Shown: piece by piece, positions 27,170 through 34,951 of the stretch
Layout of the letters: each line of letters opens with the position of its first letter
Numbering within the stretch: position 1 is the stretch's first letter
Assembly: GCF_036860695.1 (NCBI RefSeq)
Contig: NZ_JAYKGJ010000002.1
Location: 192,001 to 256,000 of the forward strand
Direction: 5' to 3'
Source: Rosettibacter firmus
Lineage (GTDB): Bacteria > Bacteroidota > Ignavibacteria > Ignavibacteriales > Melioribacteraceae
Length of the DNA stretch: 64,000 bases
The notes under the pieces: generated by a model
Told to the model about the DNA's origin: nothing
Database searches by the model: none
What the model saw: only the letters and a program-made list of their open reading frames with translations
Translations under genes and position numbers: made by a program

Positions 27170-27370
27170 CTAAAACAAATGAACACCTCCATAGGGTGAG
27201 TCGACAAATATCTTATCAAAGATACCCTCTGGATATTTTTTTATAAGAAGATCCATTAATGTTAAGCAATCTGCCTGATAAAGCAAAACCCCTGTCTCTT
27301 CATCTTTGAAAACACAATGTTCTTTAGGGAAATTGTAATTGAAAAACTTATTTTTATTAGTTCTAACCAT
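27170..27370 (-). pseudogene. Truncated DNA methyltransferase (N-terminal stub)
   Basis: 66 residues. The start (VLLYQADCLTLMDLLIKKYP followed by GIFDKIFVDSPYGG) matches the beginning of beta-class N6-adenine/N4-cytosine methyltransferases, with motif IV DPPY changed to DSPY. The gene stops directly after this motif; the target-recognition and SAM-binding parts are missing. It is upstream of the HNH gene on the same strand, as expected for the modification gene of an R-M operon. Confidence 0.7.
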
Positions 27371-27485
27371 TTGTAAATCTTTTCAGATAAATATTGTTTC
27401 TTTTTCTAAACTCAAAATCCTTATAATATTAAATCTGGATTGTTGTACTCAGCTTACGTCTTACGAAAAATAACAAAAGTATTAT

Positions 27486-28529
27486 TTACGCCGTTACTTC
27501 TTTTTTAGTAAATAATTTTTGTAATTCTCTTTTTTCTCTATTTTTCCATGCACCTTTGTGATATGCATATCCTGCAATTAAAGGCATTGCCAGAGTGGCT
27601 TCTGAATAAACCATTTGCTCATAAGTTGTTTCTACTTTTCCCCATGAACTTGCTTCTTTTAGTGTAGAACTTGATAAAGCACCATCTCGAACATCTGCTA
27701 CAGTAATTTGAATTGCATATTTATGCATTGGAACATTCTCTTGTAATATATCTGCAGCTACAACAATATCCTGTGTAAAATTCTTAGGGACACCACCACC
27801 AACCATAAAAATACCGGTTTCTTTACTTTGTAGTTTAATTTGTGTTAATTCATAAAAATCTTTCCCAGAATCAAAGGAAACATGTTTATCAGGATGGTTG
27901 TGTTGATGTATAACAATTCCGAATCCAGCCGAGCAATCTGAAAATGCAGGTACAAAAATCGGTACATTATTTTTATAAGCTGCATAGATTACACAGTCAT
28001 CAACTTTTGGTCCGCCATTTTCATCAAGATATTTCCCAAAGTGCCATAAAAGTTCTCTTGAAGAATATGGACGTGGTTCAAGACTATCAAAAATTTTTGC
28101 AGTTGTTTCATCACAAATTCTAAGTTCATCTTCATCAATAAATGTATCATAAATTCTATCGATATGTAATTCTCTTAATTCATTATCATCAACAAAGGGA
28201 CTACCAATATAATGTTTGAATCCAAGTGCTTCAAAGAAATCCTGATCTACCATAATTGCACCGGTAGAAACAATTACATCAACCATATTATTAGAAACTA
28301 AATCGTAGACAACCTTTTTTAATCCAGCACTAAAAAGACTTCCAGCTAATGTTAGAATTACTGTGCAGTCATTATCTCTGAGCATCATATCATAAATTTT
28401 GGCTGCACGATTTAAATCTCTTGCACTGAAAGCCATGTGCTCCATTGCATCAACTAATTTTACAACGTTGTGCTCTTTAATGTCTATATGTTTAATTACC
28501 TGCTGTAGATAATCTTTTTTAGTTGCCAT
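27486..28529 (-). CDS. Deoxyhypusine synthase-family protein
   Basis: 347 residues covering the whole DHS fold. NAD-binding segments are visible (VILTLAGSLFSAGLKKVVYD, VIVSTGAIMVDQDFFEAL, GIFMVGGGVPKNFTQDI). The catalytic lysine is kept in SSWGKVETTYEQ, matching SWGK of eukaryotic DHS. Bacteria lack eIF5A, so the enzyme probably transfers the aminobutyl group of spermidine to a polyamine (homospermidine synthase-like) or another acceptor. AAGGAA precedes the ATG. A TATATTTG box at 28563-28556 (minus) may be its promoter element. Confidence 0.88.
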   Translation of the reverse strand: MATKKDYLQQVIKHIDIKEHNVVKLVDAMEHMAFSARDLNRAAKIYDMMLRDNDCTVILTLAGSLFSAGLKKVVYDLVSNNMVDVIVSTGAIMVDQDFFEALGFKHYIGSPFVDDNELRELHIDRIYDTFIDEDELRICDETTAKIFDSLEPRPYSSRELLWHFGKYLDENGGPKVDDCVIYAAYKNNVPIFVPAFSDCSAGFGIVIHQHNHPDKHVSFDSGKDFYELTQIKLQSKETGIFMVGGGVPKNFTQDIVVAADILQENVPMHKYAIQITVADVRDGALSSSTLKEASSWGKVETTYEQMVYSEATLAMPLIAGYAYHKGAWKNREKRELQKLFTKKEVTA

Positions 28530-28593
28530 AGTTATTCCTTTTTTATTTTTGTTTGCAAATATAATTAATTATCAATAAAACTTATGGTTATTA

Positions 28594-29634
28594 TTAAAAG
28601 AAAAACTTAATAAATTTTAATATACCTTCATTCCAGCTTGAGGTATGATTTATGCCCTTTTTATTTTTTATTTTATAATAATTTTTTAAATACCATTTAT
28701 AATTTCTTATTAAAGCATCTTTGTTTGAATATTTTGGCTGGAATCCCAAAATTTTTTCCGATTTCTCTATCGAAACATATGAATCTTTTGATATGGTTTC
28801 ATAAACCCATTTATAAAGAGGAGAAATATTCAAAAGTTCAAAAAATTTTAATAAAGTTTTAGAAGGGAATTCAGGTAATGTTATAATTCTTTTTCCATAA
28901 CCAGCATAATCAAGTACAGATTGAAAATCTTCTTTGATAGTAGAAAATTCTTTAGCTCCGATATTAAAAGTATCATTTACTATTTCAGAAGATAAAGTAC
29001 AACAACTATAAATTGCATCACATAAATCTTCTACATCAAGTAACTGGTATTTATTGTTACCACTGCCAATTATCGGGAAATTTTTACCAGAATTTGCCCA
29101 ATCATATAAAATTGCAAAAACACCAAGTCTTTCTGGACCTATAAAAGTCTTTGGTCTTAAAACTGGAATGCACATTCCCTGATTGCGATAATCAGAGCAG
29201 ACTTTTTCTGCTTCTATTTTTGCCTGACCATAATATCCCACTCCAGATAATTTATCATTTTCATTTAAAGGATGATGATCGGGTATACCATAAACAGCAG
29301 TTGAAGAGATGTAAATGAATTTTTTAACTCTGTGTTTTTTGGCATTATCAAGAAGAATTTTTGTTCCTTCAATTTCAGTAGAGAAAATTTCGGTTTTGTC
29401 ATACAATGGAAGAGCTGCTGCAGCGTGAATAACTATATCGACATCACTTAATATTTTATCCACTAATACTGAATTTCTAATATCTCCTTTAATAATATTA
29501 ATTTTTGATTTTACATCACTATAAACAAAATCGGAAATATCAATCGAAGTGATTTTGATATTATTTTTACTCAGAAGATACCTGATTAAATTTATTCCCA
29601 GAAATCCTGAGCCGCCTGTAATTAAATAATGCAT
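28594..29634 (-). CDS. NAD-dependent epimerase/dehydratase (extended SDR)
   Basis: 346 residues. LITGGSGFLGINLIRYLLSK is the NAD loop; the active-site triad is in YISSTAVYG and GYYGQAKIEAEK (YxxxK); RPKTFIGPERLG is the substrate-binding strand. The family includes UDP-sugar 4-epimerases and related sugar-nucleotide enzymes; the sugar cannot be specified. It lies 64 bp upstream of the DHS-like gene on the same strand, possibly cotranscribed. Confidence 0.85.
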   Translation of the reverse strand: MHYLITGGSGFLGINLIRYLLSKNNIKITSIDISDFVYSDVKSKINIIKGDIRNSVLVDKILSDVDIVIHAAAALPLYDKTEIFSTEIEGTKILLDNAKKHRVKKFIYISSTAVYGIPDHHPLNENDKLSGVGYYGQAKIEAEKVCSDYRNQGMCIPVLRPKTFIGPERLGVFAILYDWANSGKNFPIIGSGNNKYQLLDVEDLCDAIYSCCTLSSEIVNDTFNIGAKEFSTIKEDFQSVLDYAGYGKRIITLPEFPSKTLLKFFELLNISPLYKWVYETISKDSYVSIEKSEKILGFQPKYSNKDALIRNYKWYLKNYYKIKNKKGINHTSSWNEGILKFIKFFF

Positions 29635-29829
29635 AGTAAATATTTTTTTCTCTTAATTTATAAAATGGTAATTAATATTAGCTAATTAGCATTGATAAAT
29701 ATTAAAGACAAAATAAATTATTAGAAAAAGATTTATTCTAAAAGTAAGAATAAAAGGATTTTACATTAAATTTTATTCTATGAAAATAATCTAATTTTAT
29801 GTTTCGTGTGAAGTAAAATTAAAATTTTC

Positions 29830-29858
29830 TTGACAAATAAAAATGAAAAGTTTATTTT
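29830..29858 (+). promoter_or_regulatory. Promoter of the microcompartment operon
   Basis: TTGACA at 29830-29835, a 17-bp spacer and TATTTT at 29853-29858, the same layout as the DUF134 promoter at 6657. The LacI-type operator begins 1 bp after the -10 box, so bound repressor would block RNA polymerase. Confidence 0.7.
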
Positions 29859-29859
29859 A

Positions 29860-29884
29860 CTTAAAGGATTTCGAAAACGATATC
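29860..29884 (+). promoter_or_regulatory. LacI-family operator, site 1
   Basis: CTTAAAGGATTTCG followed by AAAACGATATC. Same 25-bp pattern as sites at 38931-38955 (opposite strand) and 39003-39027, centred on a TTTCGAAAA pseudo-palindrome of the kind bound by LacI-family regulators. It covers the expected transcription start of the BMC operon. Confidence 0.75.
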
Positions 29885-29943
29885 ATATATTTTATTTATA
29901 GTTTTTATAATAATTTTTAGTATTAAAAAAATCATTTATTTTA

Positions 29944-30642
29944 ATGCAAAATTTAGTCAAAGATTACAGTTATAAAGGTAAAATTGCCGAATTAATTGCT
30001 GATGAAATTTCACAGATTATTTCGGAAAAAGAAAAAAGTTTTAAGAGAAAATATACCGCACAAAATATCTACATTCCGGTAGGCGTATCGAACCGACATA
30101 TACATTTAACAAAAGAAACATTCCAAAAACTCTTTGGAGCTGATGAAAAATTTGAAGTATTACGTCCACTTTATCAACCAGGAGAGTTTGCTTCAAAGAG
30201 TACTTTAACTATCATTGGTCCAAAGCAAAAATGTATTACAAATGTTAGAATTTTAGGACCATTTAGAAAATATGATCAGGTCGAAGTTTCTTTTACAGAT
30301 GCAATTACACTGGGAATTGATCCCCCCATTACTAATTCAGGTGACTTAAAGAATGCTGCACCATTAACTTTAGTAGGTCCAAATGGTTCAATATATTTAG
30401 AGAAATGTGCAATTATTGCTAATCGACATATACATATGAATAATAAAGATGCTGAAAATCTTGGAGTTAAAAATGGGGATTATTGCAGAATTCGTGTTCA
30501 GAGTGAAAAAAGTACTATTTTTGAAAATGTTTTAATTAGAACTCATGAAAACTGGTTATTGCAGGTTCATCTGGATACAGATGATGCAAATGCAGCTTAT
30601 ATTCGTGGAGAAGCATATGCGGAATTTTTAGGAAAAATGTAA
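29944..30642 (+). CDS. pduL: PduL-type phosphotransacylase of a microcompartment
   Basis: 232 residues. PduL converts an acyl-CoA to the acyl phosphate and frees CoA inside the shell. The two zinc-binding HxH motifs are SNRHIHL (H52/H54) and ANRHIHM (H162/H164); LQVHLDTDDANAA near the C-terminus is also conserved. An N-terminal amphipathic helix (GKIAELIADEISQIISEKE) is a likely encapsulation peptide. Given the aldolase in this operon, its substrate is probably lactyl-CoA. It is the first gene after the promoter and operator. Confidence 0.93.
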   Translation: MQNLVKDYSYKGKIAELIADEISQIISEKEKSFKRKYTAQNIYIPVGVSNRHIHLTKETFQKLFGADEKFEVLRPLYQPGEFASKSTLTIIGPKQKCITNVRILGPFRKYDQVEVSFTDAITLGIDPPITNSGDLKNAAPLTLVGPNGSIYLEKCAIIANRHIHMNNKDAENLGVKNGDYCRIRVQSEKSTIFENVLIRTHENWLLQVHLDTDDANAAYIRGEAYAEFLGKM

Positions 30643-30644
30643 AA

Positions 30645-30938
30645 ATGAAATTAGGGATTGTAAAAGGAAATATTGTTTCAACAAGGAAAAATGGAAATTT
30701 GAAAGGACTAAAATTATTAATCGTGAGTCTTTTAAACGAAGAATTAAAAGATACAGATAAAAGTGTAGTATGTGTTGATACTGTTAATGCAGGCGAAGGA
30801 GATGTAGTGATTATTTGTTCTTCATCTTCTGCACGTATGACTGAATTAACAAAAAATGTTGCAACAGATTATTCGATTGTTGGAATAGTAGATCTTGTTA
30901 GTGTTAATAACGAATTTATTTATAAAAAATCTAACTAG
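30645..30938 (+). CDS. BMC shell vertex protein (EutN/CcmL, BMC-P) 1
   Basis: 97 residues. The pentamer fold is marked by LGIVKGNIVSTRKNGNLKGLKLLIVS at the start, VCVDTVNAGEGDVVIICSSSSAR in the middle and VGIVDLV at the end. Five copies form each pentameric vertex cap. It is one of four BMC-P genes in the operon and the only one separated from the other three. It begins 2 bp after pduL. Confidence 0.93.
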   Translation: MKLGIVKGNIVSTRKNGNLKGLKLLIVSLLNEELKDTDKSVVCVDTVNAGEGDVVIICSSSSARMTELTKNVATDYSIVGIVDLVSVNNEFIYKKSN

Positions 30939-30980
30939 ATTATTTTGAAAATTATTTTATAATTTATAAAGGAGTAAACA

Positions 30981-31262
30981 ATGTCAAAAGGTGTAGCACT
31001 CGGTTTTGTTGAAACCAGGGGCAATACAGGAGCCATTCAAGCTCTGGACGCTATGATTAAAGCTGCTAATGTAGAATTTGTAAAGAGAGTAGAAATAGGA
31101 AGTGCATATGTAACTATAATGGTTCGTGGAGAAGTTGGGGCGGTCCGCTCATCAGTAGAAGCAGGAGCCAGTGCAGCAGCTAAGGTTGGCGAATTATTTT
31201 GCACAAATGTAATTCCTGCTGCTCACGATGATGTTTATGAAATTATTGGATTAGAAAAATAG
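30981..31262 (+). CDS. BMC shell hexamer protein (BMC-H) 1
   Basis: 93 residues with one Pfam BMC domain: ALGFVETRGNTGAIQALDAMIKAANV, pore-loop region VEIGSAYVTIMV, GEVGAVRSSVEAGASAAAKVGEL. Hexamers tile the shell facets and carry the central pore. GGAG precedes the start. It lies 9 bp upstream of BMC-H 2. Confidence 0.95.
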   Translation: MSKGVALGFVETRGNTGAIQALDAMIKAANVEFVKRVEIGSAYVTIMVRGEVGAVRSSVEAGASAAAKVGELFCTNVIPAAHDDVYEIIGLEK

Positions 31263-31271
31263 GAGAATAAA

Positions 31272-31568
31272 ATGGAAACAGCATTGGGAATAATAGAAAC
31301 TATTGGTTTTACTGCTGCTATACAGGCCGCAGATGCTGCTGTAAAAGCGGCAAACGTTAAACTTGGTAAATGGATAAAAGTGGGTGGGGGTAGAGTAGGA
31401 ATTATAATTAGAGGGGATGTGGCTGCAGTCAAGGCTGCAGTGGAATCTGGTGTTCAAGCTGCTTCCCAAATAGGCAAAGTAGAATCAGAAATTGTAATTC
31501 CAAGACCTTCAGAAAAACTTATTCCAAAGTTCCCTTTACAACCAATTGAAAAAAGTAAAAAACAATAA
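31272..31568 (+). CDS. BMC shell hexamer protein (BMC-H) 2
   Basis: 98 residues, one BMC domain (GIIETIGFTAAIQAADAAVK, VAAVKAAVESGVQAASQIG). The pore loop reads KVGGGRVG, with an arginine where the other two have GSAY or GSGY, so its pore charge should differ. A short tail (PSEKLIPKFPLQPIEKSKKQ) extends beyond the fold and may reach the lumen or another shell protein. Confidence 0.95.
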   Translation: METALGIIETIGFTAAIQAADAAVKAANVKLGKWIKVGGGRVGIIIRGDVAAVKAAVESGVQAASQIGKVESEIVIPRPSEKLIPKFPLQPIEKSKKQ

Positions 31569-31578
31569 TGGTTTATAA

Positions 31579-32994
31579 ATGGATCTAAACGAAGCTCAAT
31601 TAAGACAAATAGTTGAATCTGTAGTTAGAAGTGTTCTTACTCAAACGGAGAGTTCATCTATTAAAAGTAAAGGTGAATTGGGTGTATTTTCAGACATGAA
31701 TGATGCTATTGAAGCTGCATATAATGCATTTTTGAAATATAAAGAAAGAAGTATTCAATGCAGAAAAAAATTTATAGATGCAGTAAGACAGATGGCTTAT
31801 GATCATAAAGAAGAACTTGCTAAGATGACTGTTGAAGAAACTAAAATGGGAAGAGTTGATCATAAAATTCAAAAGTTTATTAATGCGGCTAAAAATAGTC
31901 CTGGAGTGGAATTCTTGCAACCAAAAGCTTGGTCTGGTAAAAATGGTTTGGCACTTGATGAATATGCCCCTTTTGGAGTAATTGGAAATATTACACCAAG
32001 CACTCATCCAGGACCTACAATTATTAATAATATTATTATTCAACTTGCAGGCGGAAATACAATTGTATTTAATCCACATCCTTCTGCAAAAAAAGTAAGT
32101 GCAAAAGTAATTCAATTAGCCAACAAATATATGATTGAGGCTGGTGCACCAGAAAATTTAGTTACCTGTGTATCTGAACCAACTTTAGAGACAGCTAAAA
32201 TTCTCTTCGGGCATAAACATGTTGAACTTTTATCTGTAACCGGAGGCCCACAGGTTGTTGAATTAGCTATGACTTATCCCAAAAAAGTAGTTGCTGCTGG
32301 ACCAGGCAATCCACCCGTATTAATTGATGAAACCGCAGATTTAAACTTAGCAGCAAGAGAAATTACAATGAGTGCAAGTTATGATAATAATATTTTATGT
32401 ATTGCCGAAAAAGAAATTTTTGTAGTCGAGTCTGTCTTCGAAAATTTTATGGATGAAATGGAAAAAGCTGGAAATTATAGATTAACAACACGCCAGATGG
32501 ATGAACTTGCAAATAAAACTTTAGAACTTTATGGTAAACACTGGATAATAAAACGAGATTATGTTGGTAAAACTGCTAAGTTTTTGGCAAAAGCTATTAA
32601 CTTAGAAATTTCTGAAAGTGTACCTTTACTGTTTGGTGAGACAGATAGAAATCACCCCTGGGTTGTTACTGAACAAATGACATGTTGTATTCCAGTAGTA
32701 AGAGTAAAAAATTTTGATGATGGTCTTAAAGCTGCTCTGGAAGCTGAACATGGATTTAAACATACTGCCAGTATATTTACTAAAGATATGAATAGAGCAA
32801 CAATTTATACAAGAATGCTTGATTGCGATGTTCAGGTAATTAATGGAGGTACACTTCGAGGTGATGGTGGCGATTTGGGAGAGGCTTATTTTTCACATAC
32901 AATTGCAACTCCTACTGGAGAAGGAATCTGTACTCCATTAGATTTTGTACGAAAAAGAAGAATTATGACTCACGGTGCTTTTCGATTTATTTAA
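31579..32994 (+). CDS. pduP: CoA-acylating aldehyde dehydrogenase (PduP/EutE type), microcompartment cargo
   Basis: 471 residues. It oxidises an aldehyde with NAD+ and CoA to the acyl-CoA inside the shell; here the aldehyde is probably L-lactaldehyde. The N-terminal helix MDLNEAQLRQIVESVVRSVL is a classic encapsulation peptide, followed by a Ser-rich linker. The catalytic cysteine is C274 in YDNNILCIAEKE, and the CoA-acylating family hallmark NITPSTHPGPTIINN is present. The symbol reflects the family, not propanediol specificity. Confidence 0.93.
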   Translation: MDLNEAQLRQIVESVVRSVLTQTESSSIKSKGELGVFSDMNDAIEAAYNAFLKYKERSIQCRKKFIDAVRQMAYDHKEELAKMTVEETKMGRVDHKIQKFINAAKNSPGVEFLQPKAWSGKNGLALDEYAPFGVIGNITPSTHPGPTIINNIIIQLAGGNTIVFNPHPSAKKVSAKVIQLANKYMIEAGAPENLVTCVSEPTLETAKILFGHKHVELLSVTGGPQVVELAMTYPKKVVAAGPGNPPVLIDETADLNLAAREITMSASYDNNILCIAEKEIFVVESVFENFMDEMEKAGNYRLTTRQMDELANKTLELYGKHWIIKRDYVGKTAKFLAKAINLEISESVPLLFGETDRNHPWVVTEQMTCCIPVVRVKNFDDGLKAALEAEHGFKHTASIFTKDMNRATIYTRMLDCDVQVINGGTLRGDGGDLGEAYFSHTIATPTGEGICTPLDFVRKRRIMTHGAFRFI

Positions 32995-33018
32995 AAAGAA
33001 AATTAAACGAGGTAATAA

Positions 33019-33294
33019 ATGAACACTAAAAATGCAATCGGAATTTTAGAAACAAAAGGAATTGCTCCATTAATCATTGGAGCCGATGCAGCAGTTAAAG
33101 CTGCTAATGTTGAACTTGTAGAATGGAGACAAATTGGTAGCGGTTATGTCTCATTCGTTATTGAAGGAGATGTTGCAGCAGTTCGCTCTGCTATTGATGC
33201 CGGCATTAGTGCAGCTTCTAGAGTTGGAGAAGTAATTTCTCATCTTGTAATACCAAGACCCGTAGATGAAATAGGAAAATCTTTTAATCAATAA
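33019..33294 (+). CDS. BMC shell hexamer protein (BMC-H) 3
   Basis: 91 residues, one BMC domain: AIGILETKGIAPLIIGADAAVKAANV, pore loop RQIGSGYVSFV, VAAVRSAIDAGISAASRVGEV. Encoded between the dehydrogenase and the run of three pentamer genes. CGAGGT lies before the ATG. Confidence 0.95.
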   Translation: MNTKNAIGILETKGIAPLIIGADAAVKAANVELVEWRQIGSGYVSFVIEGDVAAVRSAIDAGISAASRVGEVISHLVIPRPVDEIGKSFNQ

Positions 33295-33296
33295 TT

Positions 33297-33581
33297 ATGA
33301 TTATAGCAAAAGTTATAGGAACAATTGTATCAACACAAAAGGATCCTAATCTGGAAGGTAAAAAATTACTTTTGTGCAAAGAAATTGATCATTATGGTAA
33401 TCCATTAAAAAATTATCATGTTGCAGTCGATGCAGTTCAAGCTGGCGAAGGAAGTACTGTTTTATTAACCTATGGCTCTTCTGCTCGAATGACAGAAGAA
33501 ACCAAAAATGCACCTATTGATGCTGTGGTTATAGCTATTATTGATAATATCCAGTTAACAAATAAAATTGAAAATAAATGA
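33297..33581 (+). CDS. BMC shell vertex protein (BMC-P) 2
   Basis: 94 residues. AKVIGTIVSTQKDPNLEGKKLLLCKEID, VAVDAVQAGEGSTVLLTYGSSAR and VVIAIIDNI are typical EutN/CcmL segments. The stop codon overlaps the start of the next gene by 4 bp, implying translational coupling. Confidence 0.93.
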   Translation: MIIAKVIGTIVSTQKDPNLEGKKLLLCKEIDHYGNPLKNYHVAVDAVQAGEGSTVLLTYGSSARMTEETKNAPIDAVVIAIIDNIQLTNKIENK

Positions 33582-33841
33582 AAATTGGTATTGTATTCGG
33601 TGTTGTGTGGGCTACAAGAAAAGTAAAAGAAATTGATGGATGTAGAATGTATCTGGTTCAACCAGTCTCTTCAGATGATAGAATTGTTGATGAACCACTT
33701 GTAGTAGCCGATCCCAAACGAATTGCAGCACCTGGCGATAAAGTTGTTTATGTTACAAGTACAGATGCATCTCAAGCTTTTGATAGTGGCTTTGCACCTG
33801 TTAATGCAAGTATAGTTGAATTAGTAGATGTGATTGCATAA
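33578..33841 (+). CDS. BMC shell vertex protein (BMC-P) 3
   Basis: 87 residues. IGIVFGVVWATRKVKEIDGCRMYLVQPV and VVADPKRIAAPGDKVVYVTSTDA follow the EutN/CcmL plan, but the usual GxGSxAR loop is replaced by TSTDASQAF. This suggests a specialised pentamer. It overlaps both neighbours by 1-4 bp. Confidence 0.88.
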   Translation: MKIGIVFGVVWATRKVKEIDGCRMYLVQPVSSDDRIVDEPLVVADPKRIAAPGDKVVYVTSTDASQAFDSGFAPVNASIVELVDVIA

Positions 33842-34116
33842 TGTTTCTTGCTAAAGTAAAGAAAAGAGTGGTATCTACAATAAAACATGAAGCTTATGAC
33901 GGAAAAATTGTCTATGTTGTTCAACCTGTAATGCCAGATGGAACTGAATATGGGAATGAATGGGTTGCTGTTGATTATATTGGTGCCGGTATAAATGATA
34001 TTGTTGTTTGTGGTGGAGCTCCAGGCGTAGCTAAAAGTGTTTTTAAAATTGATCTGGCTCCAATCAGAACATTAATTATTGCTGTTGTTGATAAAATAGA
34101 TTATAAAGATTATTAA
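33841..34116 (+). CDS. BMC shell vertex protein (BMC-P) 4
   Basis: 91 residues. FLAKVKKRVVSTIKHEAYDGKIVYVVQPV, WVAVDYIGAGINDIVVCGGAPGVAK and IIAVVDKIDY match the pentamer family, with a GGAPGVAK loop in place of SSSAR. It is the fourth BMC-P of the operon and shares one base with the preceding stop codon. Confidence 0.88.
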   Translation: MFLAKVKKRVVSTIKHEAYDGKIVYVVQPVMPDGTEYGNEWVAVDYIGAGINDIVVCGGAPGVAKSVFKIDLAPIRTLIIAVVDKIDYKDY

Positions 34117-34160
34117 AATATTTTTTATAATCACGATAAAGAATTTTAAGGAGAACTTAA

Positions 34161-34949
34161 ATGGCAAGTGAATGGGAATTAAAAAAATTAATTGTAGAAA
34201 TTGGTAAAAGAATCTGGACAAGAGGATTTGTAGCAGCTAACGATGGAAATATTACAGTTAAATTAAATGATAACGAAATCCTTACTACTCCGACAGGTGT
34301 AAGTAAAGGTTTTATGACAACAGAAATGATAATAAAAATTGATAATACAGGAAAAGTTATTTCCAGTAGTTCGAACTATAAACCTTCAAGCGAAATTAAA
34401 ATGCATCTCGAAGTTTATAAAGAAAGACCAGATATTAAAGCTGTAGTTCATGCACATCCACAATATGCTACAAGTTTTGCAGTAGCAGGTATCCCGCTAA
34501 ATAAATGTGTTTTACCAGAAGCAGTTATAGTAATTGGTGCAGTTCCAATTGCAAAATATGGTCTTCCATCAACAATGGAAATTCCTGAATCAATTCGAGA
34601 ACATATACAAACATCAGATGTTGTTCTACTTGAAAATCATGGTGCATTATCATTGGGTACGGATTTATTAAATGCATATTATAAAATGGAAACTTTAGAA
34701 CATACAGCTAGTATTGTGTGGAAAGCAATTCAATTAGGTAATTTAAATGTTTTGCCAGAATATGAACGAGATCGATTATTAAGCTTAAGAGAAAAATTTA
34801 AACTCAGTGGAAGAGTAGCAAGTTGTGATGTTACACCATTTAATTTAAATCCTAAAAGTCAGTCACAGCAGGATAAAGATTTAGATGAATTGATAAAAGA
34901 AGTAACAGAAAAAGTTATAAATAAATTAAAATCACAGGGTGAGAAATAA
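34161..34949 (+). CDS. Class II aldolase (fuculose/rhamnulose-1-phosphate aldolase type), microcompartment cargo
   Basis: 262 residues. It splits L-fuculose- or L-rhamnulose-1-phosphate into DHAP and L-lactaldehyde using zinc. Metal ligands are visible as VVHAHPQ (H97, H99) and LEHTAS (H181); SSEIKMH carries the conserved Glu. A linker of Gln/Ser leads to a C-terminal amphipathic helix (DLDELIKEVTEKVINKL) that should target the enzyme into the shell. AAGGAG precedes the ATG. With rhamnulokinase encoded 5.5 kb downstream, rhamnulose-1-P is the most likely substrate. Confidence 0.92.
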   Translation: MASEWELKKLIVEIGKRIWTRGFVAANDGNITVKLNDNEILTTPTGVSKGFMTTEMIIKIDNTGKVISSSSNYKPSSEIKMHLEVYKERPDIKAVVHAHPQYATSFAVAGIPLNKCVLPEAVIVIGAVPIAKYGLPSTMEIPESIREHIQTSDVVLLENHGALSLGTDLLNAYYKMETLEHTASIVWKAIQLGNLNVLPEYERDRLLSLREKFKLSGRVASCDVTPFNLNPKSQSQQDKDLDELIKEVTEKVINKLKSQGEK

Positions 34950-34951
34950 TA

